This document shows, piece after piece, positions 43,843 through 53,761 of a DNA stretch of 64,000 nt. Within the stretch, counting starts at the first letter, position 1; every line of letters begins with the position of its first letter. The stretch is from Cyanobium sp. PCC 7001 (GTDB lineage Bacteria > Cyanobacteriota > Cyanobacteriia > PCC-6307 > Cyanobiaceae), in NCBI RefSeq assembly GCF_000155635.1, contig NZ_DS990556.1, positions 1,471,637 through 1,535,636 on the forward strand, read 5' to 3'. The notes beneath the pieces were generated by a model. That model worked only from the letters and a program-made list of their open reading frames with translations. It ran no database searches and was not told where the DNA came from. The position numbers and the translations under genes were made by a program.

Positions 43843-43936
43843 GGCTTGCGGAGGCGGCACGGCAGGGGGATGGCGGGTCCATGTTGGACGCCGCTCGCCT
43901 GGCTCCCCTCCAGAATGGGGTCACCACGGACGGGCC

Positions 43937-44488
43937 ATGACCTCCACCAGCTCCACCCTTGTGCTCACGCTGCTGCTGGCGGTGGGGCTGGTGTTCTTTC
44001 TGCGGGCCGCCAGCAAGGACCGCACAACCACCGTGGAGGTGCGGTCGTCGAAGCCTCCCCTGGAGGTGCTCGATTGCCTCAGCACCTGGCTGCAGCAACG
44101 GGGCTGGATGGCGGAGGCCAGCGATCCCGACCAGCGCAGCCTCCGCTTCCGCGGTCAGGTTCGCTCCAGCGCCGTGCTGGCAGGCCTGCTCTCGCTGCTG
44201 GGAGCGGTGGGAGCGGGTTGCCTCGGCCTGGTGATCCGGCAGGTGCAGCCGGCCCTTGGCTGGTGGCCCCTGCTGCTGATGCTGCTGGGCCCGCTGGCCG
44301 GCCTGATCTACAGCCGCCGGGCCGCCCGGGCCGAAACGGTGGAGCTGCGGCTGATCAGCCACGACCTGGCCACGGGCAGCGCCCTGCGGCTGCGCGCCCA
44401 CCGCGACGAGCTGATCGCGATCGAGCTGGAGCTCGGTCCCCGGCTGGGGCTGTTCAGCGATGCCAATCTGTTGAGCTCCCCCATCTGA
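43937..44488 (+). CDS. Cofactor assembly of complex C subunit B (CCB2/CCB4 family)
   Basis: 183 aa. An N-terminal helix (LVLTLLLAVGLVFFL) and a hairpin of two helices near residues 75 to 120 (LAGLLSLLGAVGAGCLGLVI and WPLLLMLLGPLAGLIY) flank soluble segments, including SKDRTTTVEVRS and LRAHRDELIAIELELG. This fits the CCB2/CCB4 family, which helps attach haem cn to cytochrome b6. Its target would be PetB, encoded at 3152. Family assignment is from recalled sequence character. Confidence 0.75.
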   Translation: MTSTSSTLVLTLLLAVGLVFFLRAASKDRTTTVEVRSSKPPLEVLDCLSTWLQQRGWMAEASDPDQRSLRFRGQVRSSAVLAGLLSLLGAVGAGCLGLVIRQVQPALGWWPLLLMLLGPLAGLIYSRRAARAETVELRLISHDLATGSALRLRAHRDELIAIELELGPRLGLFSDANLLSSPI

Positions 44489-44558
44489 ATCTCCCCGAGG
44501 ATGGGCGCCGACGGAATGGGCCCTGCATCCCTGCCCGCCTGCCCGCTGGTGTCCTTCC

Positions 44559-45449
44559 ATGCCGTTGCACCTCACCAACCTGCGCCGGCCGGCCCTGCTG
44601 CTCGGGCTCGCGGCCCTGCTGCTGGCACCGGCCGCCATCGCCCGGGCACCGGAGATCCCCGGGCCCGATCCCCTCACCGGCCCCCGCAGCCGCCTCAGCA
44701 GCCAGAAGGACTGGATCGGCCTGCGCACGTTGCCGGGCGACACCGAGATTCTGGTGATGGCCGGCCACGCCGATTCCCAGGGCATCGCCGGCGCCGGCAC
44801 CGCCGGTGAAGCGGTGGATCGCCTCGGAGCCCGGCCGATGCAGACCGGCATCCGCGACGAGCTCTACTGGAACCTGCTCACGGCCCGGGCCGTGGTGGCC
44901 CTGGGCCGCCAGCGGGGCCTGGCGATCCGGCTCTACGACCCCCCCGCGCGCACCATCGTCGATGGCGACGATCCGCGCACCAACTGGAGCGTCGGCAAGA
45001 CTCACGCGGCGCGCGGGGGCTACGCGCTGGAGATCCACTACGACGCCTACGGACCGGATGGGGTGGGCTCGGGGTTGATCCCGCCCCTGCACCGCCACCC
45101 CAGCCGGCTGGACGAGAGCCTGGCCCAGGCCTTCGGCGCCTACCCCCTGCTCTACCGCGAAGGGCTTGGCGCCCCTCGCCGCGGCATCGCCATCCTCGAG
45201 ATCGGCAAGCTGGAGGGGACGCTGGAGCGGGCCCTGCGCGATCCGCGCCGCCGCAACGCCACCATCGGCGCCATCGCCGAACGGGTGGTGGCGGCCCTGG
45301 AGCAGGGGCTGGCTGAGCCCGGCCTGGCCAGGCCGGCCATCGCCGCGCCTGGCCCCAGCGGCAGCGGCAGTGGCCTCAGTTCACGGCCTGGTGAGGGGCG
45401 CAGCGGGCCTCCAGCGAGCCGTCCTCCAACCAGTCCTGGGGGCGGGTGA
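44559..45449 (+). CDS. Exported amidase_3-like zinc hydrolase
   Basis: 296 aa with an N-terminal signal ([16 protein letters not shown]). The zinc and catalytic residues of N-acetylmuramoyl-L-alanine amidases (His-Glu-His-Glu) can be matched: His in [10 protein letters not shown], Glu in RDELYWNLL, His in LEIHYDAYG and Glu in [11 protein letters not shown] peptidoglycan amidase is therefore a reasonable guess, though overall similarity to classical AmiC is low. The C-terminal 50 residues are Pro/Gly/Ser-rich, and the last 74 bases overlap the 3' end of hemF on the other strand. Confidence 0.72.
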   Translation: MPLHLTNLRRPALLLGLAALLLAPAAIARAPEIPGPDPLTGPRSRLSSQKDWIGLRTLPGDTEILVMAGHADSQGIAGAGTAGEAVDRLGARPMQTGIRDELYWNLLTARAVVALGRQRGLAIRLYDPPARTIVDGDDPRTNWSVGKTHAARGGYALEIHYDAYGPDGVGSGLIPPLHRHPSRLDESLAQAFGAYPLLYREGLGAPRRGIAILEIGKLEGTLERALRDPRRRNATIGAIAERVVAALEQGLAEPGLARPAIAAPGPSGSGSGLSSRPGEGRSGPPASRPPTSPGGG

Positions 45450-46491
45450 ACAGCTCCGTCAGCAGGGCTTCGCGGCTGCCCTCACCGGCGCTGTAGCCGT
45501 ATTCCCACCGCACCAACGGCGGCAGGGACATCAGGATCGATTCGGTGCGGCCATTGGTCTGCAGCCCGAAGATCGTGCCCCGGTCGAACACCAGGTTGAA
45601 TTCCACGTAGCGGCCGCGCCGGTAGAGCTGGAACTGCCGCTCCCGATCCCCGTAGGTCGTGTGCTGGCGCTTCTCGGCGATCGGCACGTAGCTCGGCAGG
45701 AAGGCATGGCCGCAGGCGCTGGCCAGCTGGAACAGCTGCTCCCAGCTCTGGGGGAGCGGACCCTGCCGCAGGCTGGCGGCGGCGGCGGGTCCTTCGGGGT
45801 TCTGCCCCTTGTAGAGCACGCCGCGCGGGTCCTGGTAGTCGTAGAAGATGCCGCCCACGCCGCGGGTTTCCTGGCGGTGGCGCAGAAAGAAGTATTCGTC
45901 GCACCAGGGTTTGAACACCGGGTAGTAGGCCGGGTTCACGCTGTCGCAGGCCCCCTTGAGGGTGCGATGGAAATGGCGGGCGTCCTCCAGAAAGGGGTAG
46001 TAGGGGGTGAGGTCGGCGCCGCCGCCGAACCACCACACCGGCCCCGCCTCGAAGTAGCGGTAGTTGAGGTGGACGGTGGGGATGTAGGGGTTGCGGGGAT
46101 GCAGCACCATCGAGGTGCCGGTGGCGAACCAGGGGTGGCCCTTGGCTTCCGGTCGCTGGCTGAGGATCGAGGGGGGCAGCTCCGAACCCTGCACCTCCGA
46201 GAAGTTCACGCCCCCCTGCTCGAACACCCGGCCCTCCTTCATCACCCGTGAGCGCCCACCGCCGCCCTCCGGGCGCTCCCAGCTCTCCTCGGCGAAGCGG
46301 CCCTCGCCATCGAGTTGTTCCAGACCGGCACAGATCGAGTCCTGCAGGCCGAGCAACAGAGCGCGGGCCCGCTGCCGCGACCCCGCCGGCGGGGCCTCCA
46401 ACCCGAGTTCCGCACTCCCAGTGGACCCCAGCGTCGACTCGGCCTTGGCCATCACATCGCGCCCCACGGGCGCCTGAAACGGTTTCACCAT
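45376..46491 (-). CDS. hemF: Oxygen-dependent coproporphyrinogen III oxidase
   Basis: 371 aa. The family signature is clear: [60 protein letters not shown], and the C-terminal [17 protein letters not shown]. The enzyme makes protoporphyrinogen IX for chlorophyll, haem and bilins. ATG 46491 is the longest start; ATG 46452 is possible. It is divergent from mrp. Confidence 0.97.
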   Translation of the reverse strand: MVKPFQAPVGRDVMAKAESTLGSTGSAELGLEAPPAGSRQRARALLLGLQDSICAGLEQLDGEGRFAEESWERPEGGGGRSRVMKEGRVFEQGGVNFSEVQGSELPPSILSQRPEAKGHPWFATGTSMVLHPRNPYIPTVHLNYRYFEAGPVWWFGGGADLTPYYPFLEDARHFHRTLKGACDSVNPAYYPVFKPWCDEYFFLRHRQETRGVGGIFYDYQDPRGVLYKGQNPEGPAAAASLRQGPLPQSWEQLFQLASACGHAFLPSYVPIAEKRQHTTYGDRERQFQLYRRGRYVEFNLVFDRGTIFGLQTNGRTESILMSLPPLVRWEYGYSAGEGSREALLTELFTRPQDWLEDGSLEARCAPHQAVN

Positions 46492-46591
46492 TTCAGCCCG
46501 GCCGCCCGGCCATCAAGTGTTCGAGAGGCTCTGTCATGCCAGCCATCCGGCTGATGCCTTCTAGGATCGACCCTCCCTGCATGCTCCCCGG

Positions 46592-47695
46592 ATGGCCACT
46601 GTCGAGCAGGCCCGCGCCGCCCTGAGCGGTCTCAAGGACGCGGGCAGCGGCCGTGGCGTGCTGGAGCTGGGCTGGATTCAGGATCCGCGCCTGCAGGGGG
46701 AGCGGGCGGTGATCCGCCTGGCCCTGCCGGGCTTTGCCCAGAGCCAGAGAGATCGGATCGCCGCCGAGGCGCGCCAGGCTCTGCTCGGCCTTGACGGCGT
46801 GCAGGACGTGCAGATCGAACTGGCCCAGCCCGAGGGCTCAGGCCACAGCGGTGCTGCGATCGGCGCGGCGGGGCACGGGCCCGGCGGCCAGGGCCAGCTG
46901 CCCCAGCAGCAGCCCATCCCCGGCGTGAAACAGGTGATCGCCGTGAGCAGCGGCAAGGGGGGCGTGGGCAAGAGCACGGTGGCCGTGAACCTGGCCTGTG
47001 CCCTGGCCCGCAGCGGCCTGCGGGTGGGCCTGCTCGATGCCGACATCTACGGACCCAATGCCCCCACCATGCTCGGGGTGGCCGACCGGACCCCGGAAGT
47101 GAGTGGGGAGGGAGCCAGCCAGGAGCTGCAACCGATCGAGACCTGCGGCATCGCCATGGTGTCGATGGGGCTGCTGATCGCGGAGAACCAGCCGGTGATC
47201 TGGAGAGGTCCGATGCTGAACGGGATCATCCGCCAGTTCCTCTACCAGGTGGCCTGGGGGCAACGCGATGTGGTGGTGGTGGACCTTCCCCCCGGCACCG
47301 GCGATGCCCAGCTCACCCTGGCCCAGGCGGTGCCGATGGCCGGTGTGATCGTGGTCACCACGCCCCAGGAGGTGTCCCTGGCCGACGCCCGCCGCGGCCT
47401 GGCGATGTTCCTGCAGATGGGCGTGCCGGTGCTGGGGGTGGTGGAGAACATGAGCGGCTTCATCCCGCCCGATGCCCCCGACAAGCTCTACCCGATCTTC
47501 GGGCAGGGTGGCGGTGAGCGGCTGGCCCGGGAGGCAGGCGTTCCCCTGCTGGCTGAGCTGCCCCTGGAGATGCCGGTGCGCGAGGCCGGCGACGGCGGCC
47601 GCCCCGTGGTGCTGACGGCACCCGAATCGGCGACAGCGCGTGGCTTCATGGCCCTGGCCGGCAAGGTGGCCTCGCTCGCGGCGGTGCCGGCCTGA
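46592..47695 (+). CDS. mrp: Mrp/ApbC-type Fe-S cluster carrier ATPase
   Basis: 367 aa. An N-terminal MIP18/DUF59-like domain (residues 1 to 80) is followed by a ParA-like ATPase with [33 protein letters not shown] and VDLPPGTGDAQLTLAQ. Mrp proteins bind and hand over iron-sulfur clusters. The CxxC pair usual in many Mrp proteins is not seen in the C-terminal region. Its product would support the many Fe-S proteins of photosynthesis. rodA follows after 4 bases. Confidence 0.92.
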   Translation: MATVEQARAALSGLKDAGSGRGVLELGWIQDPRLQGERAVIRLALPGFAQSQRDRIAAEARQALLGLDGVQDVQIELAQPEGSGHSGAAIGAAGHGPGGQGQLPQQQPIPGVKQVIAVSSGKGGVGKSTVAVNLACALARSGLRVGLLDADIYGPNAPTMLGVADRTPEVSGEGASQELQPIETCGIAMVSMGLLIAENQPVIWRGPMLNGIIRQFLYQVAWGQRDVVVVDLPPGTGDAQLTLAQAVPMAGVIVVTTPQEVSLADARRGLAMFLQMGVPVLGVVENMSGFIPPDAPDKLYPIFGQGGGERLAREAGVPLLAELPLEMPVREAGDGGRPVVLTAPESATARGFMALAGKVASLAAVPA

Positions 47696-47699
47696 ACGG

Positions 47700-48980
47700 A
47701 TGGTGACCCTGCCACGGCGGCGGAACCGGGGCCTGTTCTCGGGGAGCGGAGTGGCGCGACGGCGCCCCCTGGCCAACGTGGACTGGTTCCTCTGGGGTAT
47801 CCCCCTGGCGATGGTGCTGGTGGCCGGCGTGCTGATCGCCAGCACCCAGCGGCAGGCCAACTATGCCGACTGGTACCAGCACTGGATCACCGGCGCGGTG
47901 GGAATGGTGTTGGCTCTGCTGCTGGCCAGGCTTCCTCTGGAGCGGCTGCTGCCATGGAAGTGGCCGATCTTCGCGGCGATGGTGATCAGCCTCATCGCCG
48001 TGCGGGTGGTGGGGGTGAGCGCTCTCGGCGCCCAGAGCTGGATCAACATCGGCGGCTTCTACGTGCAGCCCTCCGAGTTCGCCAAGCTTGGCGGCATCCT
48101 GCTGCTGGCGGACGTGCTGGCCCGGCACCCGGTGGAGCGACCGGTGGATCTGGTGCGCCCCGTGGCCGTGATCGCCGCCCCATGGCTGCTGGTGTTCATC
48201 CAGCCCGACCTCGGCAGTTCGCTGGTGTTCGGCGCGGTGCTGCTGGTGATGCTGTTCTGGGCCGGCATGCCGGCCGCCTGGGTGGTGCTGCTGCTCTCGC
48301 CGCTGGTCAGCGCCATCGCCTCGGGGACCGTGCCGTGGCTGCTGATCGGCTGGATTCCGCTGATGGGCTGGCTGGCCTGGACCTCCCTGCCCTGGAAGCG
48401 TGTGATGCTGGCGGTGGCCGTGGGAATCCAGGCCCTGTTCGCCGTGCTCACCCCCTGGCTCTGGGAGCACGGCCTGCGGCCTCACCAGCGCGATCGGCTC
48501 ACCCTGTTCCTCGACCCCGGGCAGGACCCCCTCGGTGGGGGGTACCACCTGCTGCAGAGCACCGTGGGCATCGGCAGCGGCCAGCTCTGGGGCACCGGCC
48601 TGATGCAGGGGTCCCTCACCAAGCTGCGGTTCATACCCGAGCAACACACCGATTTCATCTTCAGCGCCCTCGGCGAGGAGACGGGCTTCATCGGCTCGGT
48701 GCTGGTGGTGACCGGGTTCGTGCTGCTGATGTGGCGCTTGCTGCAGATCGCCGGCCGGGCACGAACCGATTACGAATCACTGGTGGTGGTGGGAATCGGC
48801 GCGATGCTGATGTTCCAGGTGGTGGTGAACATCAACATGACGATCGGACTCGGCCCCATCACCGGAATCCCCCTGCCGTTTCTGAGCTACGGCCGTTCGG
48901 CCATGCTGATGAACTTCATGGCGCTGGGGCTGTGCGCCTCCGTGGCCCGCCGGGGCCGTCCCTCCCCGAACCGCTGGTAA
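47700..48980 (+). CDS. rodA: Rod shape-determining protein RodA (SEDS family)
   Basis: 426 aa with about ten membrane helices. The SEDS signatures are present: GAQSWINIGGFYVQPSEFAKL, FIQPDLGSSLVFGAVL, and the C-terminal MTIGLGPITGIPLPFLSYG. RodA polymerises peptidoglycan for lateral wall growth with a class B penicillin-binding protein. ATG 47700 is 4 bases after the mrp stop. The next gene follows 13 bases later. Confidence 0.95.
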   Translation: MVTLPRRRNRGLFSGSGVARRRPLANVDWFLWGIPLAMVLVAGVLIASTQRQANYADWYQHWITGAVGMVLALLLARLPLERLLPWKWPIFAAMVISLIAVRVVGVSALGAQSWINIGGFYVQPSEFAKLGGILLLADVLARHPVERPVDLVRPVAVIAAPWLLVFIQPDLGSSLVFGAVLLVMLFWAGMPAAWVVLLLSPLVSAIASGTVPWLLIGWIPLMGWLAWTSLPWKRVMLAVAVGIQALFAVLTPWLWEHGLRPHQRDRLTLFLDPGQDPLGGGYHLLQSTVGIGSGQLWGTGLMQGSLTKLRFIPEQHTDFIFSALGEETGFIGSVLVVTGFVLLMWRLLQIAGRARTDYESLVVVGIGAMLMFQVVVNINMTIGLGPITGIPLPFLSYGRSAMLMNFMALGLCASVARRGRPSPNRW

Positions 48981-48993
48981 GGGGAGGGGCGGA

Positions 48994-50373
48994 TTGGCCA
49001 GCCTGCGCGCGCTGCGGCACTGCCTCTGCGAGGGGGTGCCCCCCGGATCCAGCCGTGACGACGGCGTGCGGCGGCAGTGGTGGGCGGCCCTGGCCACCCT
49101 TCAGGAGGATTTCCTGCTGGAGCGCGGCAGTCTCTCCGGGCTCTGGCTGGCAGCGCCGCTGCCGGCGCTCTACGAGCCGGACCTGCTGCAGCAGCTTCAG
49201 GGATGGGTGTGGACGCCGGCTCCCCTGGATGGGCTGCTGCCGGCAGGGGCCCCGCTGCTCCCCGGCGCCACGGCATCGCGCCAGGCCGGCGCTGATCCGG
49301 GCCGGGGATTCCGGCGCCTGCCCCTCGAGCCCGACGACGGCAACGACCCGCTGCTGGTGCTCATCACCCCCCATCTGCAGGTGGCCCTCTGCCTGGATGG
49401 GGCGGTCGAGGCCCGGCGCCTGGTGGTGCGGTTCGACGCCGAGGTGCTCTCGCGGGCCCTGACGCTGATCCACGAACGCCTGGAGCGCACCGATCAACCC
49501 GCCGCGGCCGAACTGCGGGCAGCCGTGCAGCGCCTGGGCCCCCTGCACAGCGATCCCTCCCTGGGGGAACGGTTCTGGCCGCGGCTGGCGGACCGCCTGG
49601 CGACCATCGCTCCCAGCCTCACCCTCCAGCCCATGGTGGCGGAGGCGCGGGCCGATCCCTCCCCAGCCGAGAGCCGGGCCGTGAAGACCGAGCTGGCGCT
49701 GCTGGAGGCCCTCACCCACGAGGTGCGCACGCCGCTGGCCACCATCCGCACCCTGATCCGCTCCCTGCTGCGCCGCACCGACCTGCCGGCCGTGGTGCGG
49801 CAGCGGCTGGAACACATCGATGGGGAATGCAGCGAACAGATCGACCGATTCGGCCTGATCTTTCTGGCGGCCGAGCTGCAGCGCCAGGCCGACCCGGCCC
49901 AGCCTCCCGCCGATCGCCCCCTGGCCCGCACCGACCTCAGCCAGCTGCTGGGCCAGCTCGAGGCGCTCTGGCAACGCCAGCTGGCCCGCCGTGATCTCAC
50001 CCTGCGGCTCACCCTCGCCGATGGCCTGCCCGCGGTGCTCAGCGATCCAGCCCGGCTGGAAACGATGCTGGGCGGGCTGATCGACCGCTTCAGCCGCAGC
50101 CTGCCGGCGGGCAGCACCGTGGTGGTTTCGCTGCAGCCCGCCGGAGCACGGCTGAAACTGCAGCTGAGCAGCGAGGGCACGGCCGTTCAGCCCCTCGCCC
50201 CGCCCAGCCAGGCGACGGCCCGGGAGCTGGTGGGGCCGGTGCTCAGCTGGAACCCCAGCACCGGCAGCCTGCAGCTGAGCCATCAGGCCACCCAGCAGTT
50301 GTTCGAGCGCATGGGAGGCCGCCTCACCGAACGGAGCGGCAACGGCCTCACGGTGTTCTTCCCGGCCTGCTGA
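48994..50373 (+). CDS. Sensor histidine kinase with degenerate ATP-binding domain
   Basis: 459 aa. The phosphoacceptor H-box is intact (His242 in ALTHEVRTPLATIRTLI), preceded by an unrecognised 200-residue N-terminal region with no membrane helix. In the HATPase region the N-box Asn is absent (RLETMLGGLIDRFSRS) and no DxGxG or GxGxG motifs are seen, though the final FERMGGRLTERSGNGLTVFF resembles the domain end. It may be a pseudokinase or a very divergent kinase. Start TTG 48994 has a good GGGGAGG site upstream. It lies between rodA and psaD. Confidence 0.82.
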   Translation: MASLRALRHCLCEGVPPGSSRDDGVRRQWWAALATLQEDFLLERGSLSGLWLAAPLPALYEPDLLQQLQGWVWTPAPLDGLLPAGAPLLPGATASRQAGADPGRGFRRLPLEPDDGNDPLLVLITPHLQVALCLDGAVEARRLVVRFDAEVLSRALTLIHERLERTDQPAAAELRAAVQRLGPLHSDPSLGERFWPRLADRLATIAPSLTLQPMVAEARADPSPAESRAVKTELALLEALTHEVRTPLATIRTLIRSLLRRTDLPAVVRQRLEHIDGECSEQIDRFGLIFLAAELQRQADPAQPPADRPLARTDLSQLLGQLEALWQRQLARRDLTLRLTLADGLPAVLSDPARLETMLGGLIDRFSRSLPAGSTVVVSLQPAGARLKLQLSSEGTAVQPLAPPSQATARELVGPVLSWNPSTGSLQLSHQATQQLFERMGGRLTERSGNGLTVFFPAC

Positions 50374-50502
50374 TCCGCGGGGAACCGCTCCCACGCCCCG
50401 GGTTTGTTGACGGGTGTGAAGAGTGGCGCGGCGGCGCGGAAAGGGGCAAAAACACGGTGCTAGCTTCCCGCTGAAACAGTCTGCCGACACCTGAACCTCG
50501 TC

Positions 50503-50934
50503 ATGACAGCAACGGCACTGAGCGGTCAACTTCCCAAGTACATCGGCAGCACCGGCGGCCTGCTCAACGCCGCTGAAACCGAAGAGAAGTACGCCATCAC
50601 CTGGACCAGTTCCAAGGCCCAGGCCTTCGAACTCCCCACCGGCGGGGCGGCCGAAATGAACGAAGGCGAAAACCTGATGTATTTCGCCCGCAAGGAACAG
50701 TGCCTGGCCCTCGGCACCCAGCTCCGCACCAAGTTCAAGCCCCGCATCGAGGACTACAAGATCTACCGGATCTTCCCCGGTGGTGACACTGAATATCTCC
50801 ATCCAAAAGATGGTGTGTTCCCGGAAAAGGTCAACGAAGGTCGTCCCATCGTCGGCCACAACCCCCGCACCATTGGGGCCAACACCAATCCCGCCAATCT
50901 CAAGTTCACCGGGAAGAACACCTTCGACGCCTGA
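50503..50934 (+). CDS. psaD: Photosystem I reaction centre subunit II
   Basis: 143 aa. The PsaD sequence is unmistakable ([46 protein letters not shown]). PsaD is on the stromal face of photosystem I and forms the ferredoxin docking site. ATG 50503. It is a single-gene unit with a strong terminator; TAGCTT at 50461 could be its -10 element, with no clear -35. Confidence 0.99.
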   Translation: MTATALSGQLPKYIGSTGGLLNAAETEEKYAITWTSSKAQAFELPTGGAAEMNEGENLMYFARKEQCLALGTQLRTKFKPRIEDYKIYRIFPGGDTEYLHPKDGVFPEKVNEGRPIVGHNPRTIGANTNPANLKFTGKNTFDA

Positions 50935-50973
50935 GTCCCCGAGGCGCTCGCGTCCACTCAACTCCTATAAAGG

Positions 50974-50998
50974 CGGGGCCCGGTGCCCCGTTTTTTTT
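50974..50998 (+). terminator. Rho-independent terminator of psaD
   Basis: CGGGGC (50974-50979), a 5-base loop, GCCCCG (50985-50990), then eight T. It lies 39 bases past the psaD stop and 17 bases before the trpE start. Confidence 0.93.
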
Positions 50999-51014
50999 GC
51001 CTGCCGGTTCCCCC

Positions 51015-52574
51015 ATGTCACCGTCCGATCGCTCTGGCACCGGCGAATCCGGCTTCCCGGACGAGTCCGTCCTTGGCCAGGCCTTCCTTGACCAGGTGGC
51101 GGCGGGCCACAGCTTCATCCCGCTCTGGAAGCGCTGGCCGGCCGACCTGGAGACGCCGCTCACCACCTGGCTGAAGGTGGGGGCCTCCGGCAGCCACGGG
51201 GTGTTGCTGGAGTCGGTGGAAGGGGGCGAAAGGATCGGACGCTGGAGCTTCGTGGTGACCGAGCCGCTCTGGATCCTCACCGCCCGGGGATCCCAGGCCT
51301 CACGCCAGTGGCGCGATGGGCGTTGCGAGGCGCTCGAAGGCAACCCCTTCGCGCTGCTGCGCACCTGTCTGGAAGGCCTGAGCGCTCCGCCGGTCCCCGG
51401 CCTGCCTCCGGTGGGACAGCTGTTCGGTTTCTGGGGCTACGAACTGATCCAGTGGATCGAGCCGAGCGTGCCCGTCCATGCCGTGAACCCGCTCGATCCG
51501 CCGGACGGCTGCTGGATGCTGGCCGACAGCCTGCTGGTGTTCGACCAGGTCAAGCGCCAGATCACGGCGATCGCCTACGCCGACCTCAGCAGCGGGGCGG
51601 ATCCGGCCGCGGCCCACGCGGCGGCGGCCGCCAGGATCGCGGCGCTGGAGGAGCAGATGCACGCGCCGCTGCCGGCGGGCGTGGCTCCCCTGCAGTGGCA
51701 CGAGAGCAGCGGCAGCGACCTGACCACCACGAGCAACCGCAGCCAGGCGGACTTCGAAGCCGCCGTGGTGCAGGCCCGGGAGCACATCGCCGCAGGGGAC
51801 GTGTTCCAGCTGGTGATCAGCCAGCGGCTCGAGACCTCGATCCGCCGGGATCCCTTCGAGCTCTACCGCAGCCTGAGGATGGTGAACCCATCGCCCTACA
51901 TGGCGTTCTTCAATTTCGGCGGCTGGTACCTGATCGGCTCGAGTCCGGAGGTGATGGTCAAGGCCGACCCCCTCCCGGGGGGGGGGATCAGGGCCTCCCT
52001 CCGGCCGATCGCCGGCACCCGCCCCCGGGGGAGCGATGAGGCCGAGGACCTGGCCCTGGAGGCCGACCTGCTGGCCGACCCGAAGGAACGGGCCGAGCAC
52101 GTGATGCTGGTGGATCTGGGGCGCAACGATCTGGGGCGTGTCTGTCAGCCGGGCAGCGTGACGGTCACCGACCTGATGGTCATCGAGCGCTACTCCCACG
52201 TGATGCACATCGTGAGCCAGGTGGAGGGGCTCCTGTCCGAGGACCGCAGCGTGTGGGATCTGCTGATGGCGGCCTTCCCGGCAGGTACGGTCAGCGGCGC
52301 TCCCAAGATCCGGGCCATGCAGCTGATCCACGCCCTGGAACCCGATGCCAGGGGGCCCTACTCCGGGGTCTACGGCGCCGTGGACCTGTGCGGGGCCCTG
52401 AACACGGCCATCACCATCCGCACGATGGTGGTGCAGCCCGGCGAGGAGGGCAGCTGGCGCGTGCAGGTGCAGGCAGGCGCCGGACTGGTGGCCGATTCCA
52501 GACCCACGGCCGAGTACCAGGAAACGCTCAACAAGGCGCGCGGCATGCTGAAGGCCCTGGCGTGTCTGGCGTGA
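51015..52574 (+). CDS. trpE: Anthranilate synthase component I
   Basis: 519 aa. The N-terminal LLESVEGGERIGRWSF contains the LLES tryptophan feedback motif. The C-terminal chorismate-binding core has SPEVMVK, RPIAGTRPRG, VDLGRNDLGRV, FPAGTVSGAPKIRAM and a GAGLVADS end. It makes anthranilate from chorismate with TrpG glutamine amidotransferase (not in view). The gene starts right after the psaD terminator; its stop overlaps the GTG of gshA. ATG 51015 is preferred over 50997, which lies in the T-run. Confidence 0.95.
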   Translation: MSPSDRSGTGESGFPDESVLGQAFLDQVAAGHSFIPLWKRWPADLETPLTTWLKVGASGSHGVLLESVEGGERIGRWSFVVTEPLWILTARGSQASRQWRDGRCEALEGNPFALLRTCLEGLSAPPVPGLPPVGQLFGFWGYELIQWIEPSVPVHAVNPLDPPDGCWMLADSLLVFDQVKRQITAIAYADLSSGADPAAAHAAAAARIAALEEQMHAPLPAGVAPLQWHESSGSDLTTTSNRSQADFEAAVVQAREHIAAGDVFQLVISQRLETSIRRDPFELYRSLRMVNPSPYMAFFNFGGWYLIGSSPEVMVKADPLPGGGIRASLRPIAGTRPRGSDEAEDLALEADLLADPKERAEHVMLVDLGRNDLGRVCQPGSVTVTDLMVIERYSHVMHIVSQVEGLLSEDRSVWDLLMAAFPAGTVSGAPKIRAMQLIHALEPDARGPYSGVYGAVDLCGALNTAITIRTMVVQPGEEGSWRVQVQAGAGLVADSRPTAEYQETLNKARGMLKALACLA

Positions 52575-53761
52575 ACTCCTCCGAGGCCGCATCCATGCCC
52601 CCCGGATCGCCGCTGCTGCTCAAGGGTTTCGAAGTGGAGCTCTACACCGGCCGGGCGGACGGCACGGTGGTGGGCTGTTCGGCGGAGGTGGCCGCCGCCC
52701 TTGAGGGGTTCGTGACCGAGCCCGACCACCGCAACCTGGAATACATCACGGCCCCGGAAGCGGACTACGGCCGTCTGCTGGCCCTGCTGCTGGAACCACG
52801 CCAACGGCTGCGCCAGTGGCTGGCCCAGCGCGGCCTCACCCTGCTGCCCGGCAGCACCCTCAGCCTGGGGGACAGCGGTCACTTCGAGCGGTCCGACCCC
52901 GGGAACCCTTACCACGACTACATCGAGCACACCTACGGCACCCGCGTGGTGACGGCAAGTGTGCACATCAACCTCGGCCTGGAAGGGATGGAGGCCCTGT
53001 TCGCCGGGCTGCGGTTGCTGCGCTGCGAGGCCTCCCTGCTGCTGGCCCTCAGTGCCAGCTCGCCATTCCTGGACGGAGCCCCCACCGGCGCCCACTCCCA
53101 GCGCTGGCTCCAGTTCCCCCTCACGCCGGAGCTGGTGCCGATCTTTCTCGATCACGCCCATTACATCCGCTGGATGGAGCAGCAGCTGGAGGCCGGCACC
53201 ATGCAGAACGTGCGCCATCTCTGGACCTCGGTGCGCCCCAACGGCGACGACCGCCCCTACGGACTGAACCGGCTGGAGATCCGCATCTGCGATCTGGTGA
53301 GTGATCCCCTGGTGCTGCTGGCGATCACGGCCCTGGCGGAACTGCGGCTCTGGCAGGTCCAGCGGGATCCCCAGCGCTGGGATCCCCTGCTGGCCAGCAG
53401 CCTGGATCCGGCCGAGCTGGCGCGTTTGGCGGATGGCAACGAGAGGGCCGCGGCCCGCGCCAGCCTGGAAGCCGAGCTGCGCGACTGGCGGGACGGCACC
53501 CCGGTTCAGGCCCGTGCCTGGCTGGAGCGGCTGCTCGCCGAGGTGGCTCCGCTGGCGGCGGAGCTGGGTCTCTCCACCGTGCTGTCACCCCTCCACGCGG
53601 TGCTCCGCCAGGGCAATCAGGCGATGGTGTGGCTGCGGCGGCATCGGGAGGGCAGCACAATCCGTGCGATCCTGACGTCAGACGTGGCCTCCATGGCAGC
53701 CCAGGAGCTGCGCCTCTCCGCCATGACGGGCACAGACCCGGCTCTGGGTCTTTTGGGATGA
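52571..53761 (+). CDS. gshA: Glutamate-cysteine ligase, cyanobacterial type
   Basis: About 396 aa. [13 protein letters not shown] opens the fold, and [41 protein letters not shown] and [16 protein letters not shown] are typical of the cyanobacterial ligase family. It makes gamma-glutamylcysteine, the first step in glutathione synthesis. GTG 52571 overlaps the trpE stop (GTGA); an ATG at 52595 is possible. Its stop overlaps the ppc ATG, so trpE-gshA-ppc form a coupled run with no common pathway. Confidence 0.93.
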   Translation: MNSSEAASMPPGSPLLLKGFEVELYTGRADGTVVGCSAEVAAALEGFVTEPDHRNLEYITAPEADYGRLLALLLEPRQRLRQWLAQRGLTLLPGSTLSLGDSGHFERSDPGNPYHDYIEHTYGTRVVTASVHINLGLEGMEALFAGLRLLRCEASLLLALSASSPFLDGAPTGAHSQRWLQFPLTPELVPIFLDHAHYIRWMEQQLEAGTMQNVRHLWTSVRPNGDDRPYGLNRLEIRICDLVSDPLVLLAITALAELRLWQVQRDPQRWDPLLASSLDPAELARLADGNERAAARASLEAELRDWRDGTPVQARAWLERLLAEVAPLAAELGLSTVLSPLHAVLRQGNQAMVWLRRHREGSTIRAILTSDVASMAAQELRLSAMTGTDPALGLLG

